Origin: Persicobacter psychrovividus
GTDB taxonomy: Bacteria > Bacteroidota > Bacteroidia > Cytophagales > Cyclobacteriaceae
Length of the DNA: 64,000 bases
Direction: 5' to 3'
Assembly: GCF_036492425.1 (NCBI RefSeq)
Contig: NZ_AP025292.1
Coordinates: forward strand, 2,604,001 to 2,668,000
Within the stretch, counting starts at the first letter, position 1. Each line of letters opens with the position of its first letter. Below, piece by piece: positions 9,539 through 18,532 of the stretch. Below the pieces are notes generated by a model, which was not told the origin of the DNA, did no database searches, and worked only from the letters and a program-made list of their open reading frames with translations. Both the position numbers and the translations under genes were made by a program.

Positions 9539-9546
9539 TAATTTTG
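9539..9546 (+). promoter_or_regulatory. -7 box (TAATTTTG) of the TonB receptor gene
   Basis: Exact match to TAnnTTTG. It would start the transcript near 9550, giving a leader of about 100 nt before the ATG at 9651. Confidence 0.45.
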
Positions 9547-9650
9547 CGTCCGCCAAAATAGGCCATAGGAGCTCTAAAACCGCCTATAAAGTAATTGGCA
9601 CACCTTTTTCAATAAAGACGGAAACAACTATTTATTCAACTCAATTCAAC

Positions 9651-12011
9651 ATGTCGAAATACCTCTACCTACTTTTATTATGCTGCCTACCGATGGTTTC
9701 CAATGCGGCAAATAGCACCGGAGAAGAATTACTGAAGGGATTTATTAAAGGGCGCATCATCGATGCCAGCACAGAGGAAGGCGTACCCTACGCATCAATT
9801 ATTATTGCACAGGACGGTAAAACAGTCGGTGGAAACATCACAGATACCGATGGTCGTTTTATAGTGAAAGACCTTCAGGAGGGCAACTACCTGCTGACGG
9901 TTCAATTCATGGGCTATGAATCTAAAAGCCTTCCTGTTTCTGTAGGAAAAAAAGCTGATCAAAATGTCGGACTCATCAAAATTAAGCCGTCGGATAAAGT
10001 CCTCGATGGTGTAACAGTAAGCAGCGAGCGCATTAAAGTACAGCAGCAATTGGGTAAAAAGGTCGTTAATATAACGCCTGAACTCATCGCCGGAAATACC
10101 AATATTGCTGAAGTGCTACAACAAATTCCGGATGTCAATATTGATGGCGATGGCAAAATCAGCCTTCGTGGAGAAAGTAATGTAAGGGTACTGATCGACA
10201 ATAAACCTACACAGCTCTCTGCTGAAGAGGCGCTGAAGTCCCTTTCCCCTGAACTGGTAGACCGCATTGACGTGATCACTAATCCGTCAGCAAAATATGA
10301 CCCTGAAGGGCTTTCAGGCATCATCAATATTATCACCAAAAAGAACAACATTAAAGGCTTTAATGGAGCTACTCGCCTTTCGCTGGGAACCAACGATAAA
10401 TATATGGGAGGCATGAACTTTAATTACCGGGTCAATAAGTTCAACTTTTTTGTTGAGGCCAATGCCGCAAAAAGGCGTTTCGTCAACGAAAAAGGATTTA
10501 CAAGAACTTTCGATAATACTGAAAATGTACTTTCCCAAAATCAGACCGTGGGCGAAAACTCAGGCTTTCAGCAATACAAAATCGGTACCGATTATTTTAT
10601 TGACTCGGTTAACACCCTTTCCTTTTACTACCAGTATTTTAAATGGCAACAAGAGGGTAAAAACCCTTTCGAACAAAACCTGGAAGATGCACAGAATAAA
10701 TCTACCATTTTGGGTAACAGCACCAGCAAAAATATCAATGAAGGCCATCAGTTTGACCTGAATTACCGACGGGATTTTAAAAATGGCTTTCTGGAGAGTG
10801 ATCTTTGGGCAATGGATGGACATGGGCAGTTCAGCACCAGTAACAGCCAACATGAGCATGGTGGTACGGGAACACTGAATCAGCGCAACTCCAACTTTTT
10901 CACCTTCCAGATATTTGTTCCTTCTTTTGATTATACGCTGAACATCAATAAAAAACACAAAGTGGAACTGGGCTACAAAGGAGAATACCTTGATGCTTTC
11001 TCGAACAGTGAAAACTTCAATGGCAGTGAACTTCACCAGTTTGGCTACGATTACAACGGGGCAATTTCTGGGCTGTACAGTACCTATTCCACACAAATAA
11101 ATAAATTGCAATTGCAGGCAGGTTTAAGAGCCGAACGTGCAAGTCAAACCGGAATCATCAAAAAAGAAGGCCAGGACACCCCTTTTACTTACAGTTATAA
11201 CAGCCTGTTCCCAAGCCTGACGATCGTAGAACCTCTCAATAAAAAATCGACCATCGGCTTTAGTTACAGCCGCCGTGTTCGCCGTCCGAACATTGATCAG
11301 ATTGCGCCTTTTGAGGTATATTCAGATCCGCAGAATGTTCAACGAGGCAACCCCAATCTAAAGCCTTCTTTCACCAACTCTCTGGAGTTAAGCTATAACC
11401 TGAATGGTGAAAAATACTCCTTGTCGGTCAGTCCATATACCCGACTCGGCAATGATGTGATCCGTTCCTACAGCTTTTTCGACGAGCAACTACAGGCCAA
11501 TGTCTCTACCTTCGATAACCTGGGCTCGGTACAAACTTATGGACTTTCACTCAGTGGTGATGTTACCTTGTTCAAATGGTGGACAACTTCTGGTGGTGTT
11601 GATCTCACTCACATCGATTTCAATGACACAACCTACAACATCCCCAACCGCCCGAACATGAACACCAACTTCAAATGGAATAATACCTTTACACTTCCTG
11701 CGAAATTCAAGCTGGTGACCAATGCCAATTACAGTGGTTATAATTACGGGCTGCAGAATACTTCAGACCCTGCTTACGCACTGACCATGACCCTGAGTCG
11801 AAATATCCTTCAGAATAAAGGAAACCTTTCTTTGAGAGCACAGAACATCGTTTATTCAGGCTACCGCAACCACGTGTACGGACTCGGATTTGAGGAAGAA
11901 AATTTCTATATCGGCGAGCAGCCGATTTATACGGTGAATTTCTCTTACCGATTCGGCAACATGAAAATCGCTGGCCGTAAACGGAAGATCAATACACAGG
12001 GAGGACTATAA
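9651..12011 (+). CDS. TonB-dependent receptor family protein (outer membrane beta-barrel)
   Basis: It should import a ligand of unknown nature across the outer membrane. From the ATG at 9651 the protein has 786 residues and begins with a signal peptide (YLYLLLLCCLPMVSNA); the frame is open for 63 more codons upstream, but those residues look non-coding and the promoter lies inside them. An N-terminal carboxypeptidase-regulatory-like domain (GRIIDASTEEGVPYASI ... DGRFIVKDLQEGNY) is followed by a plug domain (IPDVNIDGDGKISLRG, VLIDNKP, AKYDPEGLSGIINIITKK) and a barrel of the OMP_b-brl_3 kind, with YSRRVRRPNIDQ and GNPNLKPSFTNSLELSY. No SusD partner follows; a Crp/Fnr regulator lies 36 bp downstream. 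Confidence 0.9.
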   Translation: MSKYLYLLLLCCLPMVSNAANSTGEELLKGFIKGRIIDASTEEGVPYASIIIAQDGKTVGGNITDTDGRFIVKDLQEGNYLLTVQFMGYESKSLPVSVGKKADQNVGLIKIKPSDKVLDGVTVSSERIKVQQQLGKKVVNITPELIAGNTNIAEVLQQIPDVNIDGDGKISLRGESNVRVLIDNKPTQLSAEEALKSLSPELVDRIDVITNPSAKYDPEGLSGIINIITKKNNIKGFNGATRLSLGTNDKYMGGMNFNYRVNKFNFFVEANAAKRRFVNEKGFTRTFDNTENVLSQNQTVGENSGFQQYKIGTDYFIDSVNTLSFYYQYFKWQQEGKNPFEQNLEDAQNKSTILGNSTSKNINEGHQFDLNYRRDFKNGFLESDLWAMDGHGQFSTSNSQHEHGGTGTLNQRNSNFFTFQIFVPSFDYTLNINKKHKVELGYKGEYLDAFSNSENFNGSELHQFGYDYNGAISGLYSTYSTQINKLQLQAGLRAERASQTGIIKKEGQDTPFTYSYNSLFPSLTIVEPLNKKSTIGFSYSRRVRRPNIDQIAPFEVYSDPQNVQRGNPNLKPSFTNSLELSYNLNGEKYSLSVSPYTRLGNDVIRSYSFFDEQLQANVSTFDNLGSVQTYGLSLSGDVTLFKWWTTSGGVDLTHIDFNDTTYNIPNRPNMNTNFKWNNTFTLPAKFKLVTNANYSGYNYGLQNTSDPAYALTMTLSRNILQNKGNLSLRAQNIVYSGYRNHVYGLGFEEENFYIGEQPIYTVNFSYRFGNMKIAGRKRKINTQGGL

Positions 12012-12047
12012 ACCACCTGAAAGCAATGGGGCAGATAAATCGGTATC

Positions 12048-12656
12048 GTGCTGAGAGCGGTTAATCTGCCCCTAAATCACAACATTTTGATTCATACTGA
12101 TTTTATAAACATCCTGAAAAAAGTTAAAGAATTGGATGAAGCGGCATATGATTCTTTAATTTCAAACTTTCATCATGCGCACTGCAACAAGGGCAAACAC
12201 CTCCTTCGTTCGCAAAATACCTGCGATGCCATTTTTTTTATTGAGTCAGGAATACTCCGAGAATATACCCTGGCCAACGATAAAGAATATAATATTTGGT
12301 TCTCATTCGAAGGAAGCATCGTCTGTGATCTTCAAAGCTTTACCCATGGACATCGGTCAAAAAAAAATATCCAGTGTTTATCAGCAGTTCGTTATCGCTA
12401 CATTAAGCGACAAGATCTTGTAAAACTGGCTTCACAATATCATGTTATTGAAACCTTTTACCGCAAGATGGTCGAAGTGTACTTTATTGAGGTGGAAGAC
12501 CGATTGCTGAGAATGCAAACCCTCAACGCTAAATCACACTATGATTACCTGCTGAAGCATTACCCACACTTCATTAAAGCGATTTCATTAACTCACTTGG
12601 CCTCTTTCCTGGGGATCACCAAAGAATCACTAAGTAGAATTCGCCGACAAAAATAA
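12048..12656 (+). CDS. Crp/Fnr-family transcriptional regulator
   Basis: This is a DNA-binding regulator of about 190-202 residues. The N-terminal cyclic-nucleotide-binding-like beta-roll can be followed from KGKHLLRSQNTCDAIFFIESGILREY through YNIWFSFEGSIV to YRYIKRQDL. A long dimerisation helix follows (FYRKMVEVYFIEVEDRLLRMQ), then a C-terminal helix-turn-helix (TLASFLGITKESLSRIRRQK, read here as SLTHLASFLGITKESLSRIRR). No cysteine cluster of the FNR type is present and the cAMP-contact residues are not evident, so the ligand is unknown. The start is uncertain: GTG at 12048 or TTG at 12087, with no ATG near. It may be read from the receptor promoter. Confidence 0.85.
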   Translation: MLRAVNLPLNHNILIHTDFINILKKVKELDEAAYDSLISNFHHAHCNKGKHLLRSQNTCDAIFFIESGILREYTLANDKEYNIWFSFEGSIVCDLQSFTHGHRSKKNIQCLSAVRYRYIKRQDLVKLASQYHVIETFYRKMVEVYFIEVEDRLLRMQTLNAKSHYDYLLKHYPHFIKAISLTHLASFLGITKESLSRIRRQK

Positions 12657-12800
12657 GGTCAGCGACATTTCCCTCCTGATTTCGCAGCCCTGGCCACCAT
12701 GCAAATAAATCGATTTCAAGTAGGCATATATTTTATCAAATGATAATTTTTCGGTGAACACAACTCACTATCTTTACTTGCAAACCAACGATAAAACACC

Positions 12801-13400
12801 ATGAGACTCGCAACAAGGGCAGACAAGGAAACTGTCGTAAACATCCTCAAGCTTGCATTTAATGAATACCGACAGACACACTGGGCACTGAAAGCGGAGG
12901 AAAACCCCAAACGACTGGAATACCTTTTCCGATATACTTTTGACGAAAATATTGAAATCGGTAAAATATACCTCAACGCTGAAAATAGCGCTGTTGCCAT
13001 CTGGAATACCAACAAAAAAAGTCCTTTCAACTTCAGGCTGTTAATCGCAAAGTTAAAGCTGATTTTTCGCATGGGGCTTCCGGTGATCTTTCGGCTGATC
13101 GAGCTGGAGAGATTACTTTACCTCAAATTCCCAAAAAAATCAGATTACGACCACCTGCATATGCTTGGGGTGATTCCTACTGAACAGGGAAAGGGGCACG
13201 CAAAACAATTATTACTTCCCATACTTGATAAAATGGCGACTGAAGGGAGACCTGTTTACCTTGAAACTGGCGCTAAAAAGAATGTCAATATCTACAACAA
13301 GCTGGGCTTTTCGGTCATTCATATCCAAAAATATGGAGATTACGATCTGCACATCATGAGGAAAGCCCCAACACAAGTTCCCGCCGAATTAACAAAGTAA
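12801..13400 (+). CDS. GNAT-family N-acetyltransferase
   Basis: The protein has 199 residues. The acetyl-CoA pocket motif is seen in HMLGVIPTEQGKGHAKQLL (QxxGxG/A form QGKGHA), followed by the strand YLETGAKKNVNIYNKLGFSVI that closes the GNAT fold. N-terminal residues RLATRADKETVVNILKLAF are typical of the first strand and helix. A middle segment (KLIFRMGLPVIFRLIELERLLY) is hydrophobic and links this protein to the GNATs that often act on small molecules or unknown amines; the substrate cannot be told. It stands alone, with a bidirectional terminator behind it. Confidence 0.85.
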   Translation: MRLATRADKETVVNILKLAFNEYRQTHWALKAEENPKRLEYLFRYTFDENIEIGKIYLNAENSAVAIWNTNKKSPFNFRLLIAKLKLIFRMGLPVIFRLIELERLLYLKFPKKSDYDHLHMLGVIPTEQGKGHAKQLLLPILDKMATEGRPVYLETGAKKNVNIYNKLGFSVIHIQKYGDYDLHIMRKAPTQVPAELTK

Positions 13401-13432
13401 TTTCCAGCGTCGATCAACGTCAGCTTGATCAT

Positions 13433-13472
13433 AAAAAAGGTGCCTTCCGCAAAGCGAAAAGCACCTTTTTTT
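13433..13472. terminator. Bidirectional terminator
   Basis: Stem AAAAAAGGTGC / GCACCTTTTTT with A- and T-runs on the outer sides lies between two convergent genes and can serve both; it overlaps the last codon of the phosphatase gene. Confidence 0.8.
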
Positions 13473-13932
13473 ATTTTTGAAGATATTTCAGAAAGTGGGC
13501 ATTGGAACGCATCAGCAGGTCAAACACCAACTGAAAACCCTCAGGGCCACCATAGTAAGGATCAGGAACATCCGCCCCCCGATCCTCGGTATCAAAATCC
13601 CGAAGTTTCATCAGCTGCCCTTTACTGCCTGCAGGCTGAACCCGCTGAGCATTGGCGAAATTCTGATCATCCATCACCAGCAGGTAATCGAAATATTCAA
13701 AATCCCTGGGCATCAGCTGCCGCCCCCGGTGCTTAATCTCCACCCCTTGCGCACGAGCATTGTCCATTGTGCGGGCGTCGGGTAACTCGCCGATATGGTA
13801 GTCGGAAGTTCCACAAGAATCCACTTCAAACTGGTCGTTCAACCCTGCTTCACTGATCATTTTCTTCATGATCGCCTCTGCAAGTGGTGAGCGGCAAATA
13901 TTGCCCAAACAAACATAAAGTATCTTCGTCAT
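13471..13932 (-). CDS. Low-molecular-weight protein-tyrosine phosphatase
   Basis: It removes phosphate from phosphotyrosine or similar small substrates in the cytosol. The 153 residues are the full family size. The active-site loop is VCLGNICRS (Cys8 to Arg14), and the general-acid Asp is in the DPYYGG motif near residue 122. The ATG at 13932 gives the canonical N-terminus MTKILYVCLGN; a TTG at 13944 would add four residues and overlap the upstream stop. It is the last gene of a minus-strand group (histidine kinase, pseudouridine synthase, phosphatase) with 8 bp to the gene before it. It could be an arsenate reductase relative, but lacks further arsenic context. Confidence 0.93.
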   Translation of the reverse strand: MTKILYVCLGNICRSPLAEAIMKKMISEAGLNDQFEVDSCGTSDYHIGELPDARTMDNARAQGVEIKHRGRQLMPRDFEYFDYLLVMDDQNFANAQRVQPAGSKGQLMKLRDFDTEDRGADVPDPYYGGPEGFQLVFDLLMRSNAHFLKYLQK

Positions 13933-13940
13933 GCTTTTAA

Positions 13941-14657
13941 TCAATATCGGTGTTTAGCCAGTTGCTTCACCGCAACAGCAAAATCTTTTGGATAAGGCGC
14001 CTCAATTTTCTGAAGATCCCCCTTTACATTGGTAAACTCAATGGCATAGGCATGCAAAGCAAAGCGCTTCAGCAAAGCTTCCTCCTCCGTTCCTCTTTTC
14101 AGGTTGAATTTCCTTTTCAGGGCTGAAAGGTATAAAGGGGCGCCACCATAGGTATCATCGCAAGCAATGGGCGCTTTCAGTGTAGAAAGGTGAATACGGA
14201 TCTGGTGCATTCGGCCAGTGTGCGGTACGGCCTCCACAAGGGTATGCGATTTATAAGCCTCAAGGGTGGTGAATACCGTACGCGACGGCTTACCCTTGTC
14301 AAAATCAATCTTTACAATTCCTTTGGTACCTGGATAAATCGGCAGCGTATTGACCTTCTCATCAAATTCGTGAATGCCGTCGGCAATCGCATGGTAGATT
14401 TTTTTTACTTTGCGCTTTTCAAACTGAATCGACAAATGACGATAAGCCTCAGGCGTCTTGGCAATCATGAGCACCCCTGAAGTTTCTTTATCCAGTCGGT
14501 GGCAATTCTGTGCAGTTTCGCAATACTCCCGCGCCATCATCAGGATATTGGTGTAAGATGCGCGATCTTCGAGCGTTGCCACATAAGGTGGCTTATTGAT
14601 TGCGATATAGTCCTCATCCTCAAAGATAATGAGGTCTTTAAATTTTATTTTTTTCAT
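13941..14657 (-). CDS. RluA-family pseudouridine synthase
   Basis: The enzyme isomerises uridine to pseudouridine in rRNA or tRNA. Its 238 residues hold the catalytic core: INKPPYVATLED at 20-31, the HRLDKETSG motif with catalytic Asp56, and HTGRMHQIRIHL further on. It has no N-terminal S4 domain, unlike RluC/RluD, so the target site cannot be assigned. The ATG overlaps the stop of the histidine kinase gene by 4 nt (ATGA), so translation is probably coupled; the phosphatase gene follows after 8 bp. Confidence 0.93.
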   Translation of the reverse strand: MKKIKFKDLIIFEDEDYIAINKPPYVATLEDRASYTNILMMAREYCETAQNCHRLDKETSGVLMIAKTPEAYRHLSIQFEKRKVKKIYHAIADGIHEFDEKVNTLPIYPGTKGIVKIDFDKGKPSRTVFTTLEAYKSHTLVEAVPHTGRMHQIRIHLSTLKAPIACDDTYGGAPLYLSALKRKFNLKRGTEEEALLKRFALHAYAIEFTNVKGDLQKIEAPYPKDFAVAVKQLAKHRY

Positions 14658-15742
14658 ATATTCTGTTCTTCCTTATCTAATTCTGTTTGCACATCGTGCT
14701 CTTCAAAGTATTCTGTGGAAAGGTAAAAGCTGAACGTTGACCCCAAGCCCACAGAAGACTTCACAAAACATTGTGTTCCGTGTGCCTGTAAAATATGACG
14801 GACAATCGCCAGGCCAAGCCCATTTCCTCCTTTGGATTTTGCGCGGCTTTTTTCTACCCGATAGAAGCGTTCAAAAATACGCTTGACATCCTCTTCAGGA
14901 ATACCAAAGCCATTGTCTGTTACCTTCACCAAAATCTTGCCGTCTTCTTCCTTCAGGGAAACTTCCACCAAGCCCGCTTTGTTGTCCTGATATTTTATCG
15001 CATTCACAATCAGGTTGGTCATCACATGCCCAATCCTACGGCGATCAGCATACACCAGCACCTCAGGGGCGGTATCTTCAGAAAAACCTAAACTGACATA
15101 TTTCTTATCGGCTTTATTCTCCAGCTGATCAAAGATTTCTTCAACCTGTTCGCGTAAATCATAGCGCTCAACCACCAGCTTGGCATCCCCCGACTCCAGT
15201 TGCGAAATCGACAGCAAGTTGTGCACCATATTGTCGAGTCCATCAAGGCTTTTGGCGGCCTTTTTAAGGAATCGCTTGGCAATGACCTCATCTTCCAGTG
15301 CGCCATCCAAAAGCGTATGTACAAAACCCTGTGCGGCAAAAATCGGGGTTTTCAATTCATGGGATACATCTGCCAAAAACTCCCGACGGTAAACTTCCAT
15401 CCGCTTCAGATCCGCAATTTCCTTGCGTTTAGCCGAAGCATAAGACATGATTTTTTTGTTGGCCAGCTTGATGGGGTTGGTCGATTCACCCACCTGTTCT
15501 TCGATCAGGGAAAAATCATCTGCATGAAGCTTATCCAATACCTCGTACATCTTTCCCAGCTCCCGAAATACCAGAAACTCCATGGTTGACATCACCAAAA
15601 GATAGGAACAGGAAAAGGAAATTCCCAAAGCTACCAACAGGGCGATATCCGAAATACCAGGCACCAAAGAAAGAAAAAGGGTCGTTACGACGGCGATAAT
15701 GGCACCAAGAACTAAACCGACACTACGTGAATTAAAAAACAT
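14654..15742 (-). CDS. Sensor histidine kinase, PhoR-like
   Basis: The 362-residue protein has two N-terminal transmembrane helices (about residues 8-27 and 32-52) with almost no loop between them, so there is hardly any periplasmic sensor. A linker and then the HisKA dimerisation helix follow, with the phospho-acceptor His128 in DVSHELKTP. The ATPase domain shows an N box (TNLIVNAIKY), a G1 box (DNGFGIPEE), an F box (FERFYRVEKSR) and a G2 box (GNGLGLAIV). It is the natural partner of the response regulator gene upstream, although a terminator hairpin lies between them. The signal is unknown; the small periplasmic part resembles phosphate-type PhoR kinases. Confidence 0.92.
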   Translation of the reverse strand: MFFNSRSVGLVLGAIIAVVTTLFLSLVPGISDIALLVALGISFSCSYLLVMSTMEFLVFRELGKMYEVLDKLHADDFSLIEEQVGESTNPIKLANKKIMSYASAKRKEIADLKRMEVYRREFLADVSHELKTPIFAAQGFVHTLLDGALEDEVIAKRFLKKAAKSLDGLDNMVHNLLSISQLESGDAKLVVERYDLREQVEEIFDQLENKADKKYVSLGFSEDTAPEVLVYADRRRIGHVMTNLIVNAIKYQDNKAGLVEVSLKEEDGKILVKVTDNGFGIPEEDVKRIFERFYRVEKSRAKSKGGNGLGLAIVRHILQAHGTQCFVKSSVGLGSTFSFYLSTEYFEEHDVQTELDKEEQNI

Positions 15743-15784
15743 TTTATGTAATTGTTAAGACAGATTGAATTGTTAGCCTATGAT

Positions 15785-15826
15785 AAAAAAAAATCTGATA
15801 AGGAACACTGCCCTCATCAGATTTTT
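15785..15826 (-). terminator. Terminator or attenuator between regulator and kinase genes
   Basis: An 11-bp perfect stem (ATCAGATTTTT with AAAAATCTGAT) and a 16-nt loop are followed on the minus strand by a T9 tract. It lies 22 bp after the response regulator stop and 43 bp before the kinase start, so it should cut kinase expression below that of the regulator. Confidence 0.75.
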
Positions 15827-15848
15827 CATGGCTGCCTACATTCAAGCC

Positions 15849-16538
15849 TTAAAAGATATCTTCAAATTTATAGCCAACACCTTTGACCGTTACAATATAC
15901 TGGTCACCGATTTTTTCCCGCACCTTCCGCACGTGTACATCTACTGTACGTGCCAAAACGTAAACATCAGCCCCCCAAATATTTCTCAGCAATTCATCAC
16001 GGCTAAACACTTTTCCGGGATGAGTGGCCAGAAAATAAAGCAATTCAAACTCTTTGCGTGGCAAAGATACATCCTGCTGATCCACCTGCACGGTATAGCT
16101 GTCCCGATCAATCAGTAAACCACCAATAGCGATCTGATCCGCATTGGCGGTCATCTTACTTTCTCGGCGGAACATGGCTTGCATTCTGCTGAGCAACGCT
16201 CTCGGTTTGATTGGCTTATTGATGTAATCATCGGCTCCGGCCTCGAAAGCGGCAACCTCGGAATACTCTTCTGAGCGAGCGGTAAGAAAGACGATATAGG
16301 TACTCTGAAACTCCGGCAATTCCCGTAACTGCCGGCAAGTCTCGACCCCGTCCTGATCAGGCATCATGATATCCAGAAGAATTAAGTGGGGTTTGAAAGC
16401 TTTGGCTTTTTCGATCCCTTTCCTGCCATTTTTGGCCGTCTCTACTTCGTAACCTTCTTTCGCAAGGTTATATTCCAAAATTTCGCGGATGTCTGATTCA
16501 TCATCAACCACCAACACACGATAGCCTGTTTTTGCCAT
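15849..16538 (-). CDS. OmpR/PhoB-family response regulator
   Basis: The 229-residue protein has a receiver domain with acidic pocket Asp12/Asp13, phospho-acceptor Asp56 in LLDIMMPDQDG, Thr86 in FLTAR and Lys108 in INKPI. The winged-helix DNA-binding domain runs from about residue 130 (LPRKEFELLYFLATHPGKVFSRDELLRNIWG, RTVDVHVRKVREKIG, VTVKGVGYKF). It should bind direct-repeat operators and control transcription. The closest named relatives are PhoB-like regulators, but target genes cannot be told from this window. The ATG at 16538 lies about 20 nt after a predicted transcription start. The cognate kinase gene is next. Confidence 0.93.
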   Translation of the reverse strand: MAKTGYRVLVVDDESDIREILEYNLAKEGYEVETAKNGRKGIEKAKAFKPHLILLDIMMPDQDGVETCRQLRELPEFQSTYIVFLTARSEEYSEVAAFEAGADDYINKPIKPRALLSRMQAMFRRESKMTANADQIAIGGLLIDRDSYTVQVDQQDVSLPRKEFELLYFLATHPGKVFSRDELLRNIWGADVYVLARTVDVHVRKVREKIGDQYIVTVKGVGYKFEDIF

Positions 16539-16562
16539 TTAAATCTTTATATTTTCAGAAGA

Positions 16563-16570
16563 CAAAATTA
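16563..16570 (-). promoter_or_regulatory. -7 box (TAATTTTG, minus strand) of the response regulator gene
   Basis: Exact TAnnTTTG on the minus strand, about 25 nt before the ATG. A TTTG exists further upstream (16597-16600 on the minus strand), but at 26 nt it is too far to be a standard -33 element. Confidence 0.45.
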
Positions 16571-16655
16571 ATTAAAATACAGGACTAAAAAAAGGCCAAA
16601 GCCAACTGAATGAAGCGATATATTGAAATCAAAAAGAAAGTGTATTATTTTATCG

Positions 16656-17501
16656 TTAAGGATTCTTGAAGGCTTTTTTATGTCCCGGATAATATTTTTT
16701 GATCGTTACCTCCGCAGAACCCACCAGCAGCTCTGCCTTTACTTTCAGGGGAATCTTGTGCTCATCGTCTGAAAGGTAGGCCGTGATCGGGCTGTCCTTC
16801 TCGAAGGTTTCATTATCCGGCATGACAGGCACCAGAATCAGGGCTTTTCGCTTGCCCATATCCGTCTTAATGGTCGTTCTTCCATCAAATCGGATTTTCA
16901 TGTGATGCACTTTTTTATCAAAGAAACCCGTAAATTCCATCAGGGTACCTTTTTCTATTTTACTGAAATCGATATTTCTGAGGAAATAAAAGCCACTCAC
17001 AATATCCTGCACATGGTCAGGAATACTAAAACCCTCCTTGCCCTGCAACTCCCCCGTTTTCCGGTCGAGTTTGGAGAGCACAACAGTATCCATCTCCGAT
17101 TTAAAATCCAATAATTCCTTATGTCGGTAGCCCGCCTCCTGAATGTCCATCCGAAATTGTACGGGTTGTAATTTTGCGGTATCGATTTTCGAGCTCCAGT
17201 TATCCTGAATACGAACCACCTTGCGCCAGAAGCCCGTCGTGCGTCCTGTTACCTGAACATCATAGCAGGGGTGCCCATTGACATACTCCACCTGATCACC
17301 CACGCGCATTTCTGCTTCTCCGGCATTGATAATACCATAATGCACCCGATAGACCATCCGTTCCCCGAAATCAAAAGCCACAGGCATCGTCAGGTGCAAT
17401 TCCCTGGAATTAAGCACCCTGTGTTGTGCCGTAGCATGATCAGACGGCATCCATAACACCAACAAAGTCAACAAATATGCTATCATAGTTTTTGGGATCA
17501 T
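16656..17501 (-). CDS. DUF3108 domain exported protein
   Basis: The 281-residue protein starts with a signal peptide (TMIAYLLTLLVLWMPSDHATAQ). The rest fits the DUF3108 family: FGERMVYRVHYGIINAGEAEMRV at the start, GRTTGFWRKVVRIQDNW, a YFLRNIDFSKIEKG stretch, and a late AELLVGSAEVTIKKYY. The members are periplasmic beta-sandwich-like proteins of unknown function. The gene before it (aminopeptidase) ends 2 bp away, so the two are surely one operon and may act together at the envelope. Confidence 0.8.
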   Translation of the reverse strand: MIPKTMIAYLLTLLVLWMPSDHATAQHRVLNSRELHLTMPVAFDFGERMVYRVHYGIINAGEAEMRVGDQVEYVNGHPCYDVQVTGRTTGFWRKVVRIQDNWSSKIDTAKLQPVQFRMDIQEAGYRHKELLDFKSEMDTVVLSKLDRKTGELQGKEGFSIPDHVQDIVSGFYFLRNIDFSKIEKGTLMEFTGFFDKKVHHMKIRFDGRTTIKTDMGKRKALILVPVMPDNETFEKDSPITAYLSDDEHKIPLKVKAELLVGSAEVTIKKYYPGHKKAFKNP

Positions 17502-17503
17502 TT

Positions 17504-18532
17504 TTACATCGATGGATATTTTTGCTTATAGTCCTCCAGCATCCGCTCTACATCACCACCATATTTGGCATTCAGCTCCTGCTCTAAAACATCAAAGTAT
17601 TCTTTATATCTTACGAAAGACATAAAAAATGCGTTATTGGGCAGGTGTTTTTTGAAATAGGTACGAAAACGACTTGCGCCACTAAAACTGACCGTATCCA
17701 TTCGGTCAACAATTTGCTGGATCATGGCTTGCTTCAGCGCATTTCGCTGCTGCTCGGGCATCTGTTCCGGAAATTGCTGATAGACGGAATCAAGCTGATG
17801 TGCCGCGCTCAGCATATAATTGGAGAACTTGCGCTCATCGGTCCACTCTGCAATATATTTACGGTAGGGAGCTGAATTATTTCCATATTTTTCAGACAAA
17901 AATCTGATCGCCCCTTGATGGCCGATGAAAGTTGCCAAATTTTCGTTGAACGTTACACTATCCTTGACAAACAAAGTACCGTGGGTCAGCTCATGCAAAA
18001 TCAGCTCGGTCAGCTGCCCTTCATTGTTATTTAAAAAATTCGACATCACCGGATCACTGAACCACCCTAAAGTAGACCAGGCCGAAACCACCCGCAGGTT
18101 GGTGTCCAGCCCCAGAGAATCCAGCCTGCGCCTTTCAGCCCGGGCTTTGTCCAATTCAAAAAATCCTTTATAGGGGAAACTGCCAATAAGCGGAAAACGC
18201 CACTCACGGGGCGATAATTCATAAGGCTTACATGCACTTAAAACCCACAGTGTTGGTTTTCCCTGCTGATCATACATCTTGGTGTAATTGTCGTTTTTAA
18301 AAATCCCGAGATGATCGAATCCATAATTGCGCACCTCCTGAATGAGTCGCAAACGCGCCTTCAGACTGTCAGGGTAATCCGCTGACTGAAGGAATTCGGT
18401 GATTGGCCGGGCACCCACAAGTACTTTCAACTGACCTTTCCCTTGCATAATACCGTAGCTGATCAAGTCGCTGTAACTCCAAATAGCCAAGACCACTACG
18501 AGCATTACAACCCAAAAAATATTCCTTTTCAT
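17504..18532 (-). CDS. Predicted zinc aminopeptidase (COG4324 family)
   Basis: The 342-residue protein has a single N-terminal hydrophobic helix (IFWVVMLVVVLAIWSY), which anchors it in the inner membrane or directs export. The metal site is HELTH at 180-184 with a probable third ligand in FNENLA (Glu197), the arrangement of gluzincin-type metalloproteases. The sequences ACKPYELSPREWRFPLIGSFPYKGFF and VVSAWSTLGWFSDPV are typical of COG4324, named as aminopeptidase by similarity only. The substrate is unknown. It is the first gene of a two-gene unit with DUF3108 and is divergent from recA. Confidence 0.85.
   Translation of the reverse strand: MKRNIFWVVMLVVVLAIWSYSDLISYGIMQGKGQLKVLVGARPITEFLQSADYPDSLKARLRLIQEVRNYGFDHLGIFKNDNYTKMYDQQGKPTLWVLSACKPYELSPREWRFPLIGSFPYKGFFELDKARAERRRLDSLGLDTNLRVVSAWSTLGWFSDPVMSNFLNNNEGQLTELILHELTHGTLFVKDSVTFNENLATFIGHQGAIRFLSEKYGNNSAPYRKYIAEWTDERKFSNYMLSAAHQLDSVYQQFPEQMPEQQRNALKQAMIQQIVDRMDTVSFSGASRFRTYFKKHLPNNAFFMSFVRYKEYFDVLEQELNAKYGGDVERMLEDYKQKYPSM

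Noticed and set aside
9462-9650. Extended N-terminus of the TonB receptor
   Set aside because: The extra 63 codons precede the signal peptide and overlap promoter and inverted repeat.
10560-11111. 183-codon frame antisense to the TonB receptor
   Set aside because: It is a shadow of the barrel-coding strand.
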